Numbered from the stretch's first letter, positions 1 to 8,476 are shown. The stretch: DNA of 60,157 bases from Nonomuraea ceibae (GCF_019396325.1 NZ_JAHKRO010000054.1:1-60157); one strand, 5' to 3'. Notes: a model not told the origin generated them from the letters alone. Made by a program: numbers and translations.

Positions 1-123
1 CCCCCCTCGGCCCTCGACCCGGCGCGCCCGCTCACCTCGACCACCGGCCCGGCGCGGCCCCCGCCGGGTCGCTGACCGGCTCACCCCCTGGAGTCTGCTC
101 ATCCCCCCGAAGGAGCATGTCCA
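1..123 (+). other. Leader of the PTS operon, with a possible 3' tail of an upstream gene
   Basis: Frame 1 is open from the first base to a TGA at 73-75 and would encode 24 Pro/Ala-rich residues. It could be the C-terminal tail of a gene cut by the window edge, but nothing in it is recognisable. A good ribosome binding site (GAAGGAG, 109-115) precedes the ATG at 124. The ATG at 117 is in another frame and is not the start. No convincing promoter or operator is visible. Confidence 0.3.
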
Positions 124-1293
124 ATGGCCGACACCTACACCCCTCCGGTCCACGGGACCGGCGTCAAGGCCACGATCCAGCGGATCGGCGGCCACCTGGC
201 CGGGATGATCATGCCGAACATCGGCGCGTTCATCGCCTGGGGACTCATCACCGCCCTGTTCATCCCCACCGGCTGGCTGCCGAACGAGTCGTTCGCCGCG
301 ATGGTCGAGCCGATCATCAAGGTCCTGCTGCCCGTGCTCATCGCCTACACCGGGGGGCGGATGGTGCACGGGCAGCGCGGGGCGGTGGTGGGCGCGGTCG
401 CCGCGATGGGCGTCGTGGTGGGGGCGGACATCCCGATGTTCCTCGGCGCCATGATCGTCGGCCCACTCGCCGCCCTGATCCTGAAATATGTGGACAAGTT
501 CACTGAGGCGCGGACCCGGTCCGGGTTCGAGATGCTGGTGGACAACTTCAGCGCCGGCATCGTCGGCGGCGCGATGGCCGTCGCCGGCGTGTGGGGCATC
601 GGCCCGGTCGTCCAGGTGATCACCAACGTCGCCGGCGACGCGGTCGACTGGCTGGTCGGCAACGGCCTGCTGCCCGTGGCCTCGGCGCTGATCGAGCCCG
701 CCAAGGTGCTGTTCCTCAACAACGCCGTCAACCACGGCGTGCTCGGCCCGCTCGGCGTCGCGGAGGCGGCCGAGACCGGCAGGTCGATCCTGTTCATGCT
801 GGAGTCGAACCCGGGCCCCGGGCTCGGCCTGCTGCTGGCCTACCTGCTGTTCGGCCCGCGCCCGCTGCGCCCCAGCACCCCGGCCGCGATGATCATCCAC
901 TTCTTCGGCGGCATCCACGAGATCTACTTCCCGTACGTGCTCATGAAGCCCCGCCTCATCCTCGCCGTCATCGCGGGCGGCGCGGCCGGGGTGTTCACGT
1001 TCATGGTCACCGGCTCGGGGCTGGTGGCGACGCCGTCGCCGGGCAGCATCTTCGCGTACGCGGCGGTGACGCCGAGAGGCGGCTGGCTGGGCATGATCCT
1101 CGGGATCGCGATCGCCACCGCCGTGACGTTCGCCGTCGCCGCCCTGCTCATGGGGTTCGGCCGCGGCGAGAAGGAGCCGCCCGCCGGAGCCGGGCCGCCC
1201 GCCGAGAGCGCCACGCCCGCCGCCGACGAGCCCCGCGACGCCGCCGCCCGCGAGGACTCCCCCGAGCACCGGACCGCCGCCAAGGAGGCATGA
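124..1293 (+). CDS. mtlA: PTS mannitol-type transporter subunit EIIC
   Basis: This is the membrane channel of a sugar phosphotransferase system that brings in a polyol, most likely mannitol, while it is phosphorylated. The 389 residues match the EIIC-Mtl domain: the start is rich in glycine and hydrophobic residues (GGHLAGMIMPNIGAFIAWG), several membrane segments follow, and the family motif FFGGIHEIYFPYVLM lies near residue 260-275. After about residue 345 the protein ends in a hydrophilic Ala/Pro/Glu tail instead of the fused EIIB and EIIA domains of E. coli MtlA; these are separate genes downstream. It is the first gene of a six-gene operon. Mannitol is inferred from family resemblance; another hexitol is possible. 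Confidence 0.9.
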   Translation: MADTYTPPVHGTGVKATIQRIGGHLAGMIMPNIGAFIAWGLITALFIPTGWLPNESFAAMVEPIIKVLLPVLIAYTGGRMVHGQRGAVVGAVAAMGVVVGADIPMFLGAMIVGPLAALILKYVDKFTEARTRSGFEMLVDNFSAGIVGGAMAVAGVWGIGPVVQVITNVAGDAVDWLVGNGLLPVASALIEPAKVLFLNNAVNHGVLGPLGVAEAAETGRSILFMLESNPGPGLGLLLAYLLFGPRPLRPSTPAAMIIHFFGGIHEIYFPYVLMKPRLILAVIAGGAAGVFTFMVTGSGLVATPSPGSIFAYAAVTPRGGWLGMILGIAIATAVTFAVAALLMGFGRGEKEPPAGAGPPAESATPAADEPRDAAAREDSPEHRTAAKEA

Positions 1294-1296
1294 ACC

Positions 1297-1605
1297 ATGA
1301 CGAGCATCGACAGCAAGGACATCCGCAAGATCGTCGTCGCCTGCGACGCGGGCATGGGCAGCAGCGTGATGCTCGCCTCCCAGCTCAGGAAGCAGCTCAA
1401 GGACAGCGGCGTCGCCGTCGAGCACACGCCGGTCAACGACATCCCGGCCGACGCCGACGTGGTGCTCTGCCACGCGGGCCTGGCCGCCAGGGCGAGAGCG
1501 GCGGCGCCGGGCAAGGCGCTGGTGCCGTTCCAGATCTTCCTCGGCGACCCGGCGGTGACCAGGCTCGTCACCACCATCAGGAACGGCGGCGTCGTCGATG
1601 CGTGA
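1297..1605 (+). CDS. PTS EIIB subunit, mannitol/lactose type
   Basis: This is the cytoplasmic phosphocarrier that passes phosphate from EIIA to the sugar bound in EIIC. The 102-residue protein has the EIIB phosphocysteine loop near its start (VVACDAGMGSS, with Cys16 as the acceptor), followed by an alternating alpha/beta fold. The length equals a single EIIB domain. It starts 3 nt after the EIIC stop, and its end overlaps the EIIA gene by 8 nt, so the three subunits are probably made in fixed proportion by translational coupling. In E. coli the same domain is part of one MtlA polypeptide; here it is free. Confidence 0.9.
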   Translation: MTSIDSKDIRKIVVACDAGMGSSVMLASQLRKQLKDSGVAVEHTPVNDIPADADVVLCHAGLAARARAAAPGKALVPFQIFLGDPAVTRLVTTIRNGGVVDA

Positions 1606-2023
1606 CGGCCTGCTCGACCCCCGTGCCGTGCTGCTGCACGAGAGCGCGTCCGGCCGCGACGAGGCGATCCGCCGGTGCGGGCGCGCCCTGGCCGACGTCG
1701 GCGCCGTCGCCGAGCCGTACATCGAGGCCATGCTCGAACGCGAGCGGACGATCTCCACCTACGCCGGTGAGGGCTTCGCCATCCCGCACGGCACGGCGGC
1801 GGCCAGGCAGGACGTGCTGCGCGACGCGATCTGCGTGGTGCGCTTCCCCGAAGGCGTCGACTGGGACGGCGAGCGCGTCACCGTCTGCGTCGGCATCGCC
1901 GCCGCCGGCGACGGGCACGTGCCGCTGCTGGCCGCGCTGGCCGACGTGCTGCTCGACCCCGCCCGGGCCCGGACCCTGCGCGAGGCCACCGAGGTGAACC
2001 ACGTGATCGAGGAGCTGACGTGA
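1598..2023 (+). CDS. mtlF: PTS EIIA subunit, mannitol/fructose type
   Basis: This soluble phosphocarrier takes phosphate from HPr and passes it to EIIB. The 141-residue protein is one complete EIIA domain. The active-site histidine is His64 in GEGFAIPHGT, matching the position in free MtlF proteins. It starts at ATG 1598 inside the end of the EIIB gene and overlaps the next gene by 4 nt (GTGA). The domain family also serves fructose and other polyols, so the mannitol assignment relies on the neighbouring EIIC. Confidence 0.88.
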   Translation: MRDGLLDPRAVLLHESASGRDEAIRRCGRALADVGAVAEPYIEAMLERERTISTYAGEGFAIPHGTAAARQDVLRDAICVVRFPEGVDWDGERVTVCVGIAAAGDGHVPLLAALADVLLDPARARTLREATEVNHVIEELT

Positions 2024-3024
2024 AGGTCGCCAGATTCCACGCCCCGGGCGACATCCGGGTGGAGGACGCGCCGGAGCCCGTCGCCGGGCCCGGCGAGCTG
2101 AAGATCCGGGTGCGCAACTGCTCGACGTGCGGCACCGACGCCAAGATCTACAAGTTCGGGCACCACCACATCAGGCCGCCCCGCGTGATGGGGCACGAGA
2201 TCGCCGGCGAGGTGGCGGGCACCGGCGAGCGGGTCCAGGTGATCGCCGCGATCCCGTGCGGCGCCTGCGCGGAGTGCCGCCGGGGCCGCCCGGCCGTCTG
2301 CCCGGCGCAGGAGTCGATGGGCTACCACTACGACGGCGGCTTCGCCGAATGGCTGATCGTGCCCGCCAAGGTGCTGGCCGTCAACGGCGTCAACGCCGTC
2401 CCGGACGGCGTCGGGTTCGCCGAGGCGTCGCTGGCCGAACCGCTCGCCTGCGTGCTCAACGGGCAGACGCTGGCCGGCGTGGGTACGGGTGACGACGTGG
2501 TGGTCATGGGGGCGGGGCCGATCGGCTGCCTGCACGTGCGGCTCGCCCGGGCGCGCGGGGCGGGCCGCGTCTTCCTCACCGACGTCAACGCCGCCCGCCT
2601 CGCCGTCGCCGCTGACCTCGTACGGCCCGACGCGGCCATCGACGGGGACGTGGTGGAACAGGTGCTCAAGCTGACCGGAGGCCGTGGCGCCGACGTGGTC
2701 GTCACCGCCGCGGCGTCGGGCGTGGCCCAGGAGCAGGCCGTGCGCATGGCCGCCCGGCGGGGCCGCGTCAGCTTCTTCGGCGGGCTGCCCAAGGACGATC
2801 CGGTCATCCGGCTGGACTCCAACCTGGTGCACTACCGGGAGCTGACCATCGTCGGCGCCAACGGCTCCAGCCCCGCCCACAACGCCGAGGCGCTCGGGCT
2901 GATCGCCGCGGGCGCCGTGCCGGTCGGCGACCTCATCACCCACCGGCTGCCGCTGTCCCGGGTGCTCGACGGCATCGAGCTCGTCAGCCGGGGCGCGGCC
3001 ATCAAGGTCACGATCGAACCCTGA
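2020..3024 (+). CDS. Zinc-dependent medium-chain dehydrogenase, probable polyol or polyol-phosphate dehydrogenase
   Basis: This probably oxidises the imported polyol phosphate, or a related polyol, to a keto sugar with NAD(P). The 334 residues have the MDR layout. An N-terminal catalytic domain has zinc ligands Cys37 (NCSTCGTD) and His59-Glu60 (GHE). A structural zinc lobe has four cysteines (CGACAECRRGRPAVC). A Rossmann domain carries GAGPIG near residue 165. A GTG start at 2020 overlaps the EIIA stop by 4 nt. Classical mannitol-1-phosphate dehydrogenase (MtlD) belongs to a different, zinc-free family, so if the substrate is mannitol-1-phosphate this is a non-homologous replacement. Galactitol- or sorbitol-type activity is the alternative. 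Confidence 0.82.
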   Translation: MKVARFHAPGDIRVEDAPEPVAGPGELKIRVRNCSTCGTDAKIYKFGHHHIRPPRVMGHEIAGEVAGTGERVQVIAAIPCGACAECRRGRPAVCPAQESMGYHYDGGFAEWLIVPAKVLAVNGVNAVPDGVGFAEASLAEPLACVLNGQTLAGVGTGDDVVVMGAGPIGCLHVRLARARGAGRVFLTDVNAARLAVAADLVRPDAAIDGDVVEQVLKLTGGRGADVVVTAAASGVAQEQAVRMAARRGRVSFFGGLPKDDPVIRLDSNLVHYRELTIVGANGSSPAHNAEALGLIAAGAVPVGDLITHRLPLSRVLDGIELVSRGAAIKVTIEP

Positions 3025-3035
3025 GGAGGCAGGCC

Positions 3036-3530
3036 ATGGCATCGCGGACGGTGACCATCGCGTCGGCGAGCGGGCTGCACGCGCGGCCCGCCAAGCTGTT
3101 CGTCCAGGAGGCGGCGCGGCTGGGGGTGCCGGTGCGCATCCGGGCGGGCGACGGGAAGGCGGTCCCGGCGTCCAGCATGCTCGGCGTGCTGTCGCTGGGC
3201 GCGGTCCGCGGGACCGAGGTGACGCTGGAGTCGGACGCCCCCGGCGCCGACGCCGCCCTCGACACCCTCGCCGCCCTCCTCTCCCGCGACCTCGACGACC
3301 CCCCGCCCCCGGACGGACCCCCAACCCCGCAAGGGGCCCAGCCCCCGAAGGGAAACGCGGCCCCGGACGGACCCCCACCTCCCGAAGAAACCCCGGCCCC
3401 GGAGGAAGGCGCGGCCCCGGAAGGGGGCGCGGGCTTGGGCGGAGGTGCGTGCTCGGGCTCGGGCGCGGGCGCGATACCGGGTACAGGCCAGGGGGCAGGG
3501 TTGGGGGCTGGGGAGGTTGTCGGTGGGTGA
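3036..3530 (+). CDS. ptsH: HPr phosphocarrier with a long low-complexity C-terminal tail
   Basis: This is the general PTS phosphocarrier, receiving phosphate from EI and handing it to EIIA. Residues 1 to about 88 form a normal HPr: His15 lies in SGLHARPA and Ser46 sits where the regulatory serine of Gram-positive HPr is found (VPASSMLG). HPr normally ends there. Here the frame runs on for about 75 residues, first Pro/Glu-rich with a PDGPP motif repeated at a 54-bp spacing (3307-3323 and 3361-3377), then Gly/Ala-rich. The tail looks like an interdomain linker and stops 8 nt inside the EI gene. RBS GAGGAGG precedes ATG 3036. The HPr call is firm; whether the tail is functional is not known. Confidence 0.87.
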   Translation: MASRTVTIASASGLHARPAKLFVQEAARLGVPVRIRAGDGKAVPASSMLGVLSLGAVRGTEVTLESDAPGADAALDTLAALLSRDLDDPPPPDGPPTPQGAQPPKGNAAPDGPPPPEETPAPEEGAAPEGGAGLGGGACSGSGAGAIPGTGQGAGLGAGEVVGG

Positions 3531-5112
3531 GGTGGTGAGGCTGGCCGGGCTGGGGGTCAGCCGGGGGGTGGTGGCGGGGCCGGTGGTGCGGATGGCCGCG
3601 CCGCCCGTGCTTCCGGCTCCTCGGCCGGTCGGCGACGCGGAGGCCGAGGGGGCGGTGGCCGCCGGGGCGCTGGGGGCGGTGGCCGCGGGGCTGCGCGAGC
3701 GCGCCGCCGCGGCCGAGGGTGACGCGGCCGAGATCCTGGGCGCGCTGGCCATGATCGCCGACGATCCGATGCTGCGGGAGGAGGCCGAGCAGGGCGTACG
3801 CGACGGCCTGGACGCCCCGCACGCGCTCGACGCCGCGTTCACCCGCCACCGGGAGGCGATCGCGGCGCTCGGCGGCTACCTGGCCGAACGGGCGGCCGAC
3901 CTGGACGACCTCAGGCACCGGGCCGTCGCCTTTGCGCTGGGCGTGCCGATGCCGGGCCTGCCCTCCCCCGGGCATCCGTACGTGCTGGCCGCCGAGGACC
4001 TGTCGCCCGCCGACACCGCCGGGCTCGGGCCGGACGTGCTGGCGCTGGTGACGGCGAAGGGCGGCCCGACGAGCCACACCGCCATCCTGGCGCGCGGCCG
4101 GGGCCTGCCCGCCGTGGTGGCGTGCCCGGGCGTGATGGACCTGGCGGACGGCACGTACGTGTGCGTGGACGGCGTGACCGGCGAGGTCACGGCGGGCATC
4201 AGCCGGGAGGAGGCCGAGGCGGCGTGCGAGCGCGACCGCCGGGAGCGGGAGCGGCTGGCCGCGACCGGCGGGCCCGGCAGGACCGCCGACGGGCGGCCGG
4301 TCGGACTGCTGCTCAACATCGGCTCGGCCGCCGATCTGGTGCCTGACGGTGAGGGGGTGGGGCTGTTCCGCACCGAGTTCCTGTTCCTGGGTCGCGAGCG
4401 GGCGCCGTCGTTCGACGAGCAGGTGGCGGCCTATGCGGAGGTGTTCGGGCGGGCGGCGCACGTCGTGGTGCGGACGCTGGACGCGGGCACCGACAAGCCG
4501 CTGCCGTTCCTCGGGCTGCCGCCGGAGCACAACCCGGCGCTGGGCATGCGCGGGCTGCGGGTCGACCGGGTGCTGCCGGGCGTGCTCGACACGCAGCTCG
4601 ACGCGATCGCCGAGGCGGCGCGGCGGACGGGCGCGGAGGCGTGGGTGATGGCGCCGATGGTCGCCACCCGGGACGAGGCCGCCGGGTTCGCCGCCAGGGC
4701 GCGCGCCCGGGGGGTGGCCCGGGTGGGCGTCATGGTGGAGATCCCGGCCGCCGCGCTGCTGGCCGACCGGCTGCTGGAGGAGGTGGACTTCCTCAGCGTC
4801 GGCACCAACGACCTCAGCCAGTACGCCTTCGCCGCCGACCGGCAGCATCCGGCGCTGGCCGACCTGCTCGACCCGGCGCAGCCGGCGCTGCTGCGCCTGG
4901 TGGCGGCGTGCGCGGAGGCGGGCCTGGCGGCGGGCAAGCCGGTCGGCGTCTGCGGCGAGGCGGCCGGCGATCCGGCGCTCGCCCCGGTGCTGGCCGGGCT
5001 GGGGGTGACGAGCCTGTCGATGGCGCCGTCGTGCGTCCCCGCCGTCCGGGACGCGCTGTCGCGGCACACGTACGCCGAATGCCGCGAGCTGGCGCGCGCC
5101 GCCCTCTCCTGA
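3523..5112 (+). CDS. ptsI: Phosphoenolpyruvate-protein phosphotransferase (PTS enzyme I)
   Basis: EI starts the PTS cascade by taking phosphate from PEP onto a histidine and passing it to HPr. From GTG 3523 the protein is 529 residues. The N-terminal part binds HPr, His185 lies in the swivelling domain (GGPTSHTAIL), and the C-terminal PEP-binding TIM barrel has SVGTNDLSQY and Cys477 (VGVCGEA). I chose GTG 3523 because GGGAGG (3511-3516) sits 6 nt upstream; the frame is open further upstream to 3445, but that part encodes only an Arg/Ala repeat. The start overlaps the HPr stop by 8 nt. It is the last gene of the operon, so the cluster carries its own full set of PTS proteins. Confidence 0.93.
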   Translation: MGEVVRLAGLGVSRGVVAGPVVRMAAPPVLPAPRPVGDAEAEGAVAAGALGAVAAGLRERAAAAEGDAAEILGALAMIADDPMLREEAEQGVRDGLDAPHALDAAFTRHREAIAALGGYLAERAADLDDLRHRAVAFALGVPMPGLPSPGHPYVLAAEDLSPADTAGLGPDVLALVTAKGGPTSHTAILARGRGLPAVVACPGVMDLADGTYVCVDGVTGEVTAGISREEAEAACERDRRERERLAATGGPGRTADGRPVGLLLNIGSAADLVPDGEGVGLFRTEFLFLGRERAPSFDEQVAAYAEVFGRAAHVVVRTLDAGTDKPLPFLGLPPEHNPALGMRGLRVDRVLPGVLDTQLDAIAEAARRTGAEAWVMAPMVATRDEAAGFAARARARGVARVGVMVEIPAAALLADRLLEEVDFLSVGTNDLSQYAFAADRQHPALADLLDPAQPALLRLVAACAEAGLAAGKPVGVCGEAAGDPALAPVLAGLGVTSLSMAPSCVPAVRDALSRHTYAECRELARAALS

Positions 5113-5139
5113 CAGGCCCGGGCCGGGAGTGGCGGGCGG

Positions 5140-7632
5140 TCAGCTCGCCGGTTCCGGGGTGCGGGCGCGCAGGGTGAGCTCGCCGTCCTGGGCGTCCACG
5201 TCGACGGCGCCGCCCTCCCCGACCTCGCCGGTGAGCAGCATCGTGGACAGGCGGTTGTCCAGCTCGCGCTGCACGGTGCGGCGCAGCGGGCGGGCGCCGA
5301 ACTCGGGCTGGTGGCCGCGCTCGGCGAGCCAGTCCTTGGCCGCGTCGCTCACCTCCAGCGCCACGTCCTGGCCGCGCAGCCGCTGCCGGGTGCGCTCCAG
5401 CAGCAGGTCGACGATCTGGCGGAGCTGGCTCCTGTCCAGGCGGCGGAAGACGATGGTCTCGTCGATGCGGTTGAGCAGCTCGGGCCGGATGGAGTGGCGC
5501 AGCAGGTCCATGAGCCGGTCCTGCAGGTCGGGCGTGTCGCCCTGGGCGTCGAGGATCATCTGGGCGCCGATGTTGCTGGTCATGATGACGATCGTGTTGG
5601 TGAAGTCGACGGTGCGGCCCTGGCCGTCGGTGAGGCGGCCGTCGTCGAGCATCTGGAGCAGGATGTTCATCACGTCCGGGTGCGCCTTCTCGATCTCGTC
5701 GAGCAGGATGACGCCGTGCGGGCGGCGGCGGACGGCCTCGGTGAGCTGCCCGGCCTCCTCGTAGCCGACGTAGCCGGGCGGGGCGCCGATGAGCCGCGAG
5801 ACCGTGTGCCGCTCCTGGAACTCGCTCATGTCGATGCGCACCATGTGGTCCTCGCCGCCGAACAGTGCCGCCGCGAGCGCCCTGGCCAGCTCGGTCTTGC
5901 CGACGCCCGTCGGGCCGAGGAACAGGAAGCTGCCGATGGGCCGGTTCGGGTCGGCCAGACCGGCGCGCGCCCGGCGGACCGCCTCGGCGATGGCGACGAC
6001 GGCCTCGTCCTGGCCGATGACGCGCTCGTGCAGGTGTTCCTCCAGCCGCATCAGCCGGTCGCGCTCCTGGGTGGTGAGCTGGGTGACGGGGATGCCGGTG
6101 CGGCGGGAGACGACCTCGGCGATGTCCTCGACCATGACCTGCGGGGCGGCGTCGCGGCCCTGCCTGGCCCGGTCGAGCTCGGGGCGGAGCTTGTCGATCT
6201 GGCCGGTGATCTCCTTGGCCCGGTCGAAGTCGTCGGCGGAGACCGCCTGGTCCTTGTCGCGGCGCAGGGAGGCGAGGCGTTCCTCCAGCTCGCGCACGTC
6301 GCTGCCGGGGGTGCGCGAGCGCAGCCGGACCCGGGCGGAGGCCTGGTCCATCAGGTCGATGGCCTTGTCGGGCAGGAACCGGTCGGCGACGTAGCGGGCC
6401 GACAGGGTGGCGGCGGCGTCGAGCGCCTCGTCGGTGATGCGCACCTGGTGGTGGGCCTCGTACGCGTCGCGCAGCCCGGCGAGGATCTCGACCGTCTGCT
6501 CCACGGTGGGCTCGGTGACGAGGATGGGCTGGAAGCGGCGTTCCAGCGCGGCGTCCTTCTCGATGTTCTTGCGGTACTCGTCGATGGTGGTGGCGGCGAT
6601 GACGTGCAGCTCGCCGCGGGCCAGGGCGGGTTTGAGGATGTTGGCCGCGTCCATGCCGCCCTCGGCCGACCCGGCGCCGACCAGCGTGTGCACCTCGTCG
6701 ATGAACACGATGACCTCGTCGGCGTGGGCGCGTACCTCGTCGACGACCTTCTTGACCCGTTCCTCGAACTCGCCCCGGTACTTCGACCCGGCGACCATGC
6801 CGGTCAGGTCGAGGGCGATGACCCGCCGGTCCTTGAGCGTGTCGGGGACGCTGCCGTTGACGATGCGCTGGGCGATGCCCTCGACGATGGCGGTCTTGCC
6901 GACGCCGGGCTCGCCGATGAGCACGGGGTTGTTCTTGGTGCGGCGTGACAGGACCTCGATGGACTGCTCGATCTCGTCCTCGCGGCCGACGACCGGGTCG
7001 ACGCGGCCCTGCCTGGCCTCCTCGGTGAGGTCGCGCCCGTACTCGTCGAGTGAGGGGGTGCCGCTGTCGCGGCGTTCTCCGCCGGGCTGCCCGGGGCCGG
7101 AGGAGAGCAGGGCGCGCTGGATCTCGTTGGCGGAGACGCCCTGCTCGCGCAGCAGTTCGGAGGCGGTGGACTCGGGGTTGGCGGCGAGCGCGAGCAGCAG
7201 GTGCTCGGGGCCGATGTAGGAGGAGTTCAGGGCGCGGGCGACGCGCTGGGCGTCCAGGACGGCGCGCTTGGCCGACGGGGAGAGCGTGTCGGGCGGCTCG
7301 GCGGCGGGTCCCTGCCCGGCGAGCGTGCCGATGCGGTCGCCGAGCCTGCCGGTGTCGACGCCGGCCGAGCGCAGCAGCTCGCGGGTGGGCTCGGCGCGGG
7401 CGAGGGCGCCGAGGAGGTCGAGCGCGTCGAGGTCGGCGGCGCCGCGCCGGCCGGCGATCTCCACGGCGTCGGCGAGCACCTCGCGGGCGGAGGCGCTGAG
7501 CAGCTTGCCCACGTCGACGCGCTGGACGCTGGGCCGGGTCGGCGGCCAGGCGTCCATCCCGCCGAACACCCGGCCGGTCAGCTCCTCGAAACCCCGGAAA
7601 GGATCCCGCCCAAAGAACGACATATCCGACAT
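5140..7632 (-). CDS. ClpC/ClpB-type AAA+ unfoldase without a visible ClpP-docking loop
   Basis: This is a Hsp100 ATPase that unfolds or disaggregates proteins in the cytoplasm. From ATG 7632 (AAGGGGA upstream) it is 830 residues: a Clp N-domain at about 40-175, a first AAA+ module with GEPGVGKT at 240-247, a short middle segment with a UVR-like stretch (DDFDRAKEI), and a second AAA+ module with GPTGVGKT at 573-580. The short middle domain is ClpC-like rather than ClpB-like. However, between NIGAQMI and the arginine-finger region RPELLNRIDE there is no [LIV]GF tripeptide, which ClpC and ClpA use to bind ClpP. It may therefore work as a disaggregase rather than feed a protease. It is transcribed alone; 19-bp tandem repeats lie upstream. 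Confidence 0.85.
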   Translation of the reverse strand: MSDMSFFGRDPFRGFEELTGRVFGGMDAWPPTRPSVQRVDVGKLLSASAREVLADAVEIAGRRGAADLDALDLLGALARAEPTRELLRSAGVDTGRLGDRIGTLAGQGPAAEPPDTLSPSAKRAVLDAQRVARALNSSYIGPEHLLLALAANPESTASELLREQGVSANEIQRALLSSGPGQPGGERRDSGTPSLDEYGRDLTEEARQGRVDPVVGREDEIEQSIEVLSRRTKNNPVLIGEPGVGKTAIVEGIAQRIVNGSVPDTLKDRRVIALDLTGMVAGSKYRGEFEERVKKVVDEVRAHADEVIVFIDEVHTLVGAGSAEGGMDAANILKPALARGELHVIAATTIDEYRKNIEKDAALERRFQPILVTEPTVEQTVEILAGLRDAYEAHHQVRITDEALDAAATLSARYVADRFLPDKAIDLMDQASARVRLRSRTPGSDVRELEERLASLRRDKDQAVSADDFDRAKEITGQIDKLRPELDRARQGRDAAPQVMVEDIAEVVSRRTGIPVTQLTTQERDRLMRLEEHLHERVIGQDEAVVAIAEAVRRARAGLADPNRPIGSFLFLGPTGVGKTELARALAAALFGGEDHMVRIDMSEFQERHTVSRLIGAPPGYVGYEEAGQLTEAVRRRPHGVILLDEIEKAHPDVMNILLQMLDDGRLTDGQGRTVDFTNTIVIMTSNIGAQMILDAQGDTPDLQDRLMDLLRHSIRPELLNRIDETIVFRRLDRSQLRQIVDLLLERTRQRLRGQDVALEVSDAAKDWLAERGHQPEFGARPLRRTVQRELDNRLSTMLLTGEVGEGGAVDVDAQDGELTLRARTPEPAS

Positions 7633-7720
7633 TTTGCTCGTCCCCTTCTCGCGCACCTCCGGGACCTCTTGCCGGGCCCGTCGCAAGGCATAGCCAGCGA
7701 TCGGCAAAATGCCTCCGCGC

Positions 7721-7814
7721 CTCCGGGGGGTGCGGCTGACTCCGGGGGGTGCGGGTCACTCCGGGGGGTGCGGGTCACTCCGGGGGGTGCGGCCCCCTCC
7801 GGGGGCGCGGCTCA
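7721..7814. repeat. 19-bp tandem repeat, about five copies
   Basis: The unit CTCCGGGGGGTGCGGGTCA is repeated head to tail at 7721, 7740, 7759, 7778 and, degenerate, 7797. The array lies 89 bp upstream of the clp start and touches the stop of the NmrA-like gene. It is very G-rich on the plus strand, so it may be prone to slippage or form G-quadruplexes. A regulatory role for clp is possible but not shown. Confidence 0.8.
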
Positions 7815-8462
7815 CTCCGTCGCGAGGAGGTCCACGATGGGCGTGTCACCGGAGACGAGCTCGAACGTGCGGCGGCCCGTCCCCGGGGCCTGGAGCAGGG
7901 CGGCGACGACGGCGGCCACGTCGTCGCGCGGCACCGGGCCGGGCGGCACCTCGGGAGCCAGCCGGACCAGGCCGGTGCCGGGCTCGTCGGTGAGGCGGCC
8001 CGGCCGCAGGATGGTCCAGTCGAGGTCGCGGCGGCGCAGGTCGTCTTCGGCGGCGGTCTTGGCCGCGATGTAGGCGGCCCACACCTCGTCGGAGCCCGGC
8101 TTGGGCGGCTTGCCCGCGCCCATGGACGAGATCTGCACGAACGTGCGCACCCCGGCCCGCTCGGCGGCGTCGGCCATCAGCACGGAGGCGGCCCGGTCGA
8201 CGGTGTCCTTGCGCGCCGCGCCGCTGCCCGGCCCGGCGCCCGCGGCGAACACCACCGCGTCCGCCCCCCGGACGATCCCGGCGACCTCCTCCACGCCCGC
8301 CTTCTCCAGGTCGCACAGCACGGCCTGCGCGCCGGTCTCCTCGACGTCGGCCACGTGCGCCGGGTTGCGCACCAGGCCGACGGCCGCCGCTCCCAGCAGC
8401 CTCTCCAGCCGCAACGCGATCTGCCCGTGCCCGCCCGCGATGATGATCCTCATGGGCGTCAT
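7812..8462 (-). CDS. NmrA-like atypical short-chain dehydrogenase (NAD(P)-binding)
   Basis: This 216-residue Rossmann protein is of the atypical SDR type related to YwnB, YtfG and NmrA. The dinucleotide loop is at the start (IIIAGGHGQIALRLERLL), a DADAVVFAAGAG-like strand follows, and SMG and the late Leu/Arg-rich strands match the family. Such proteins bind NAD(P) and act as reductases or redox sensors; no substrate can be named. ATG at 8462 and at 8453 are both in frame, and neither has a clear ribosome binding site. The gene is divergent from the HAD phosphatase only 14 bp away. Confidence 0.78.
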   Translation of the reverse strand: MTPMRIIIAGGHGQIALRLERLLGAAAVGLVRNPAHVADVEETGAQAVLCDLEKAGVEEVAGIVRGADAVVFAAGAGPGSGAARKDTVDRAASVLMADAAERAGVRTFVQISSMGAGKPPKPGSDEVWAAYIAAKTAAEDDLRRRDLDWTILRPGRLTDEPGTGLVRLAPEVPPGPVPRDDVAAVVAALLQAPGTGRRTFELVSGDTPIVDLLATE

Positions 8463-8476
8463 GGTGTCATGGAGCC

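Noticed and set aside
1759..5067. Long minus-strand frame opposite the PTS operon
   Set aside because: Covers five well-supported genes, with no recognisable domain and biased composition typical of antisense frames in high-GC DNA.
7633..7720. HspR (HAIR) or ClgR site in front of the clp gene
   Set aside because: No CTTGAGT/ACTCAAG or GTTCGC-type dyad is visible.
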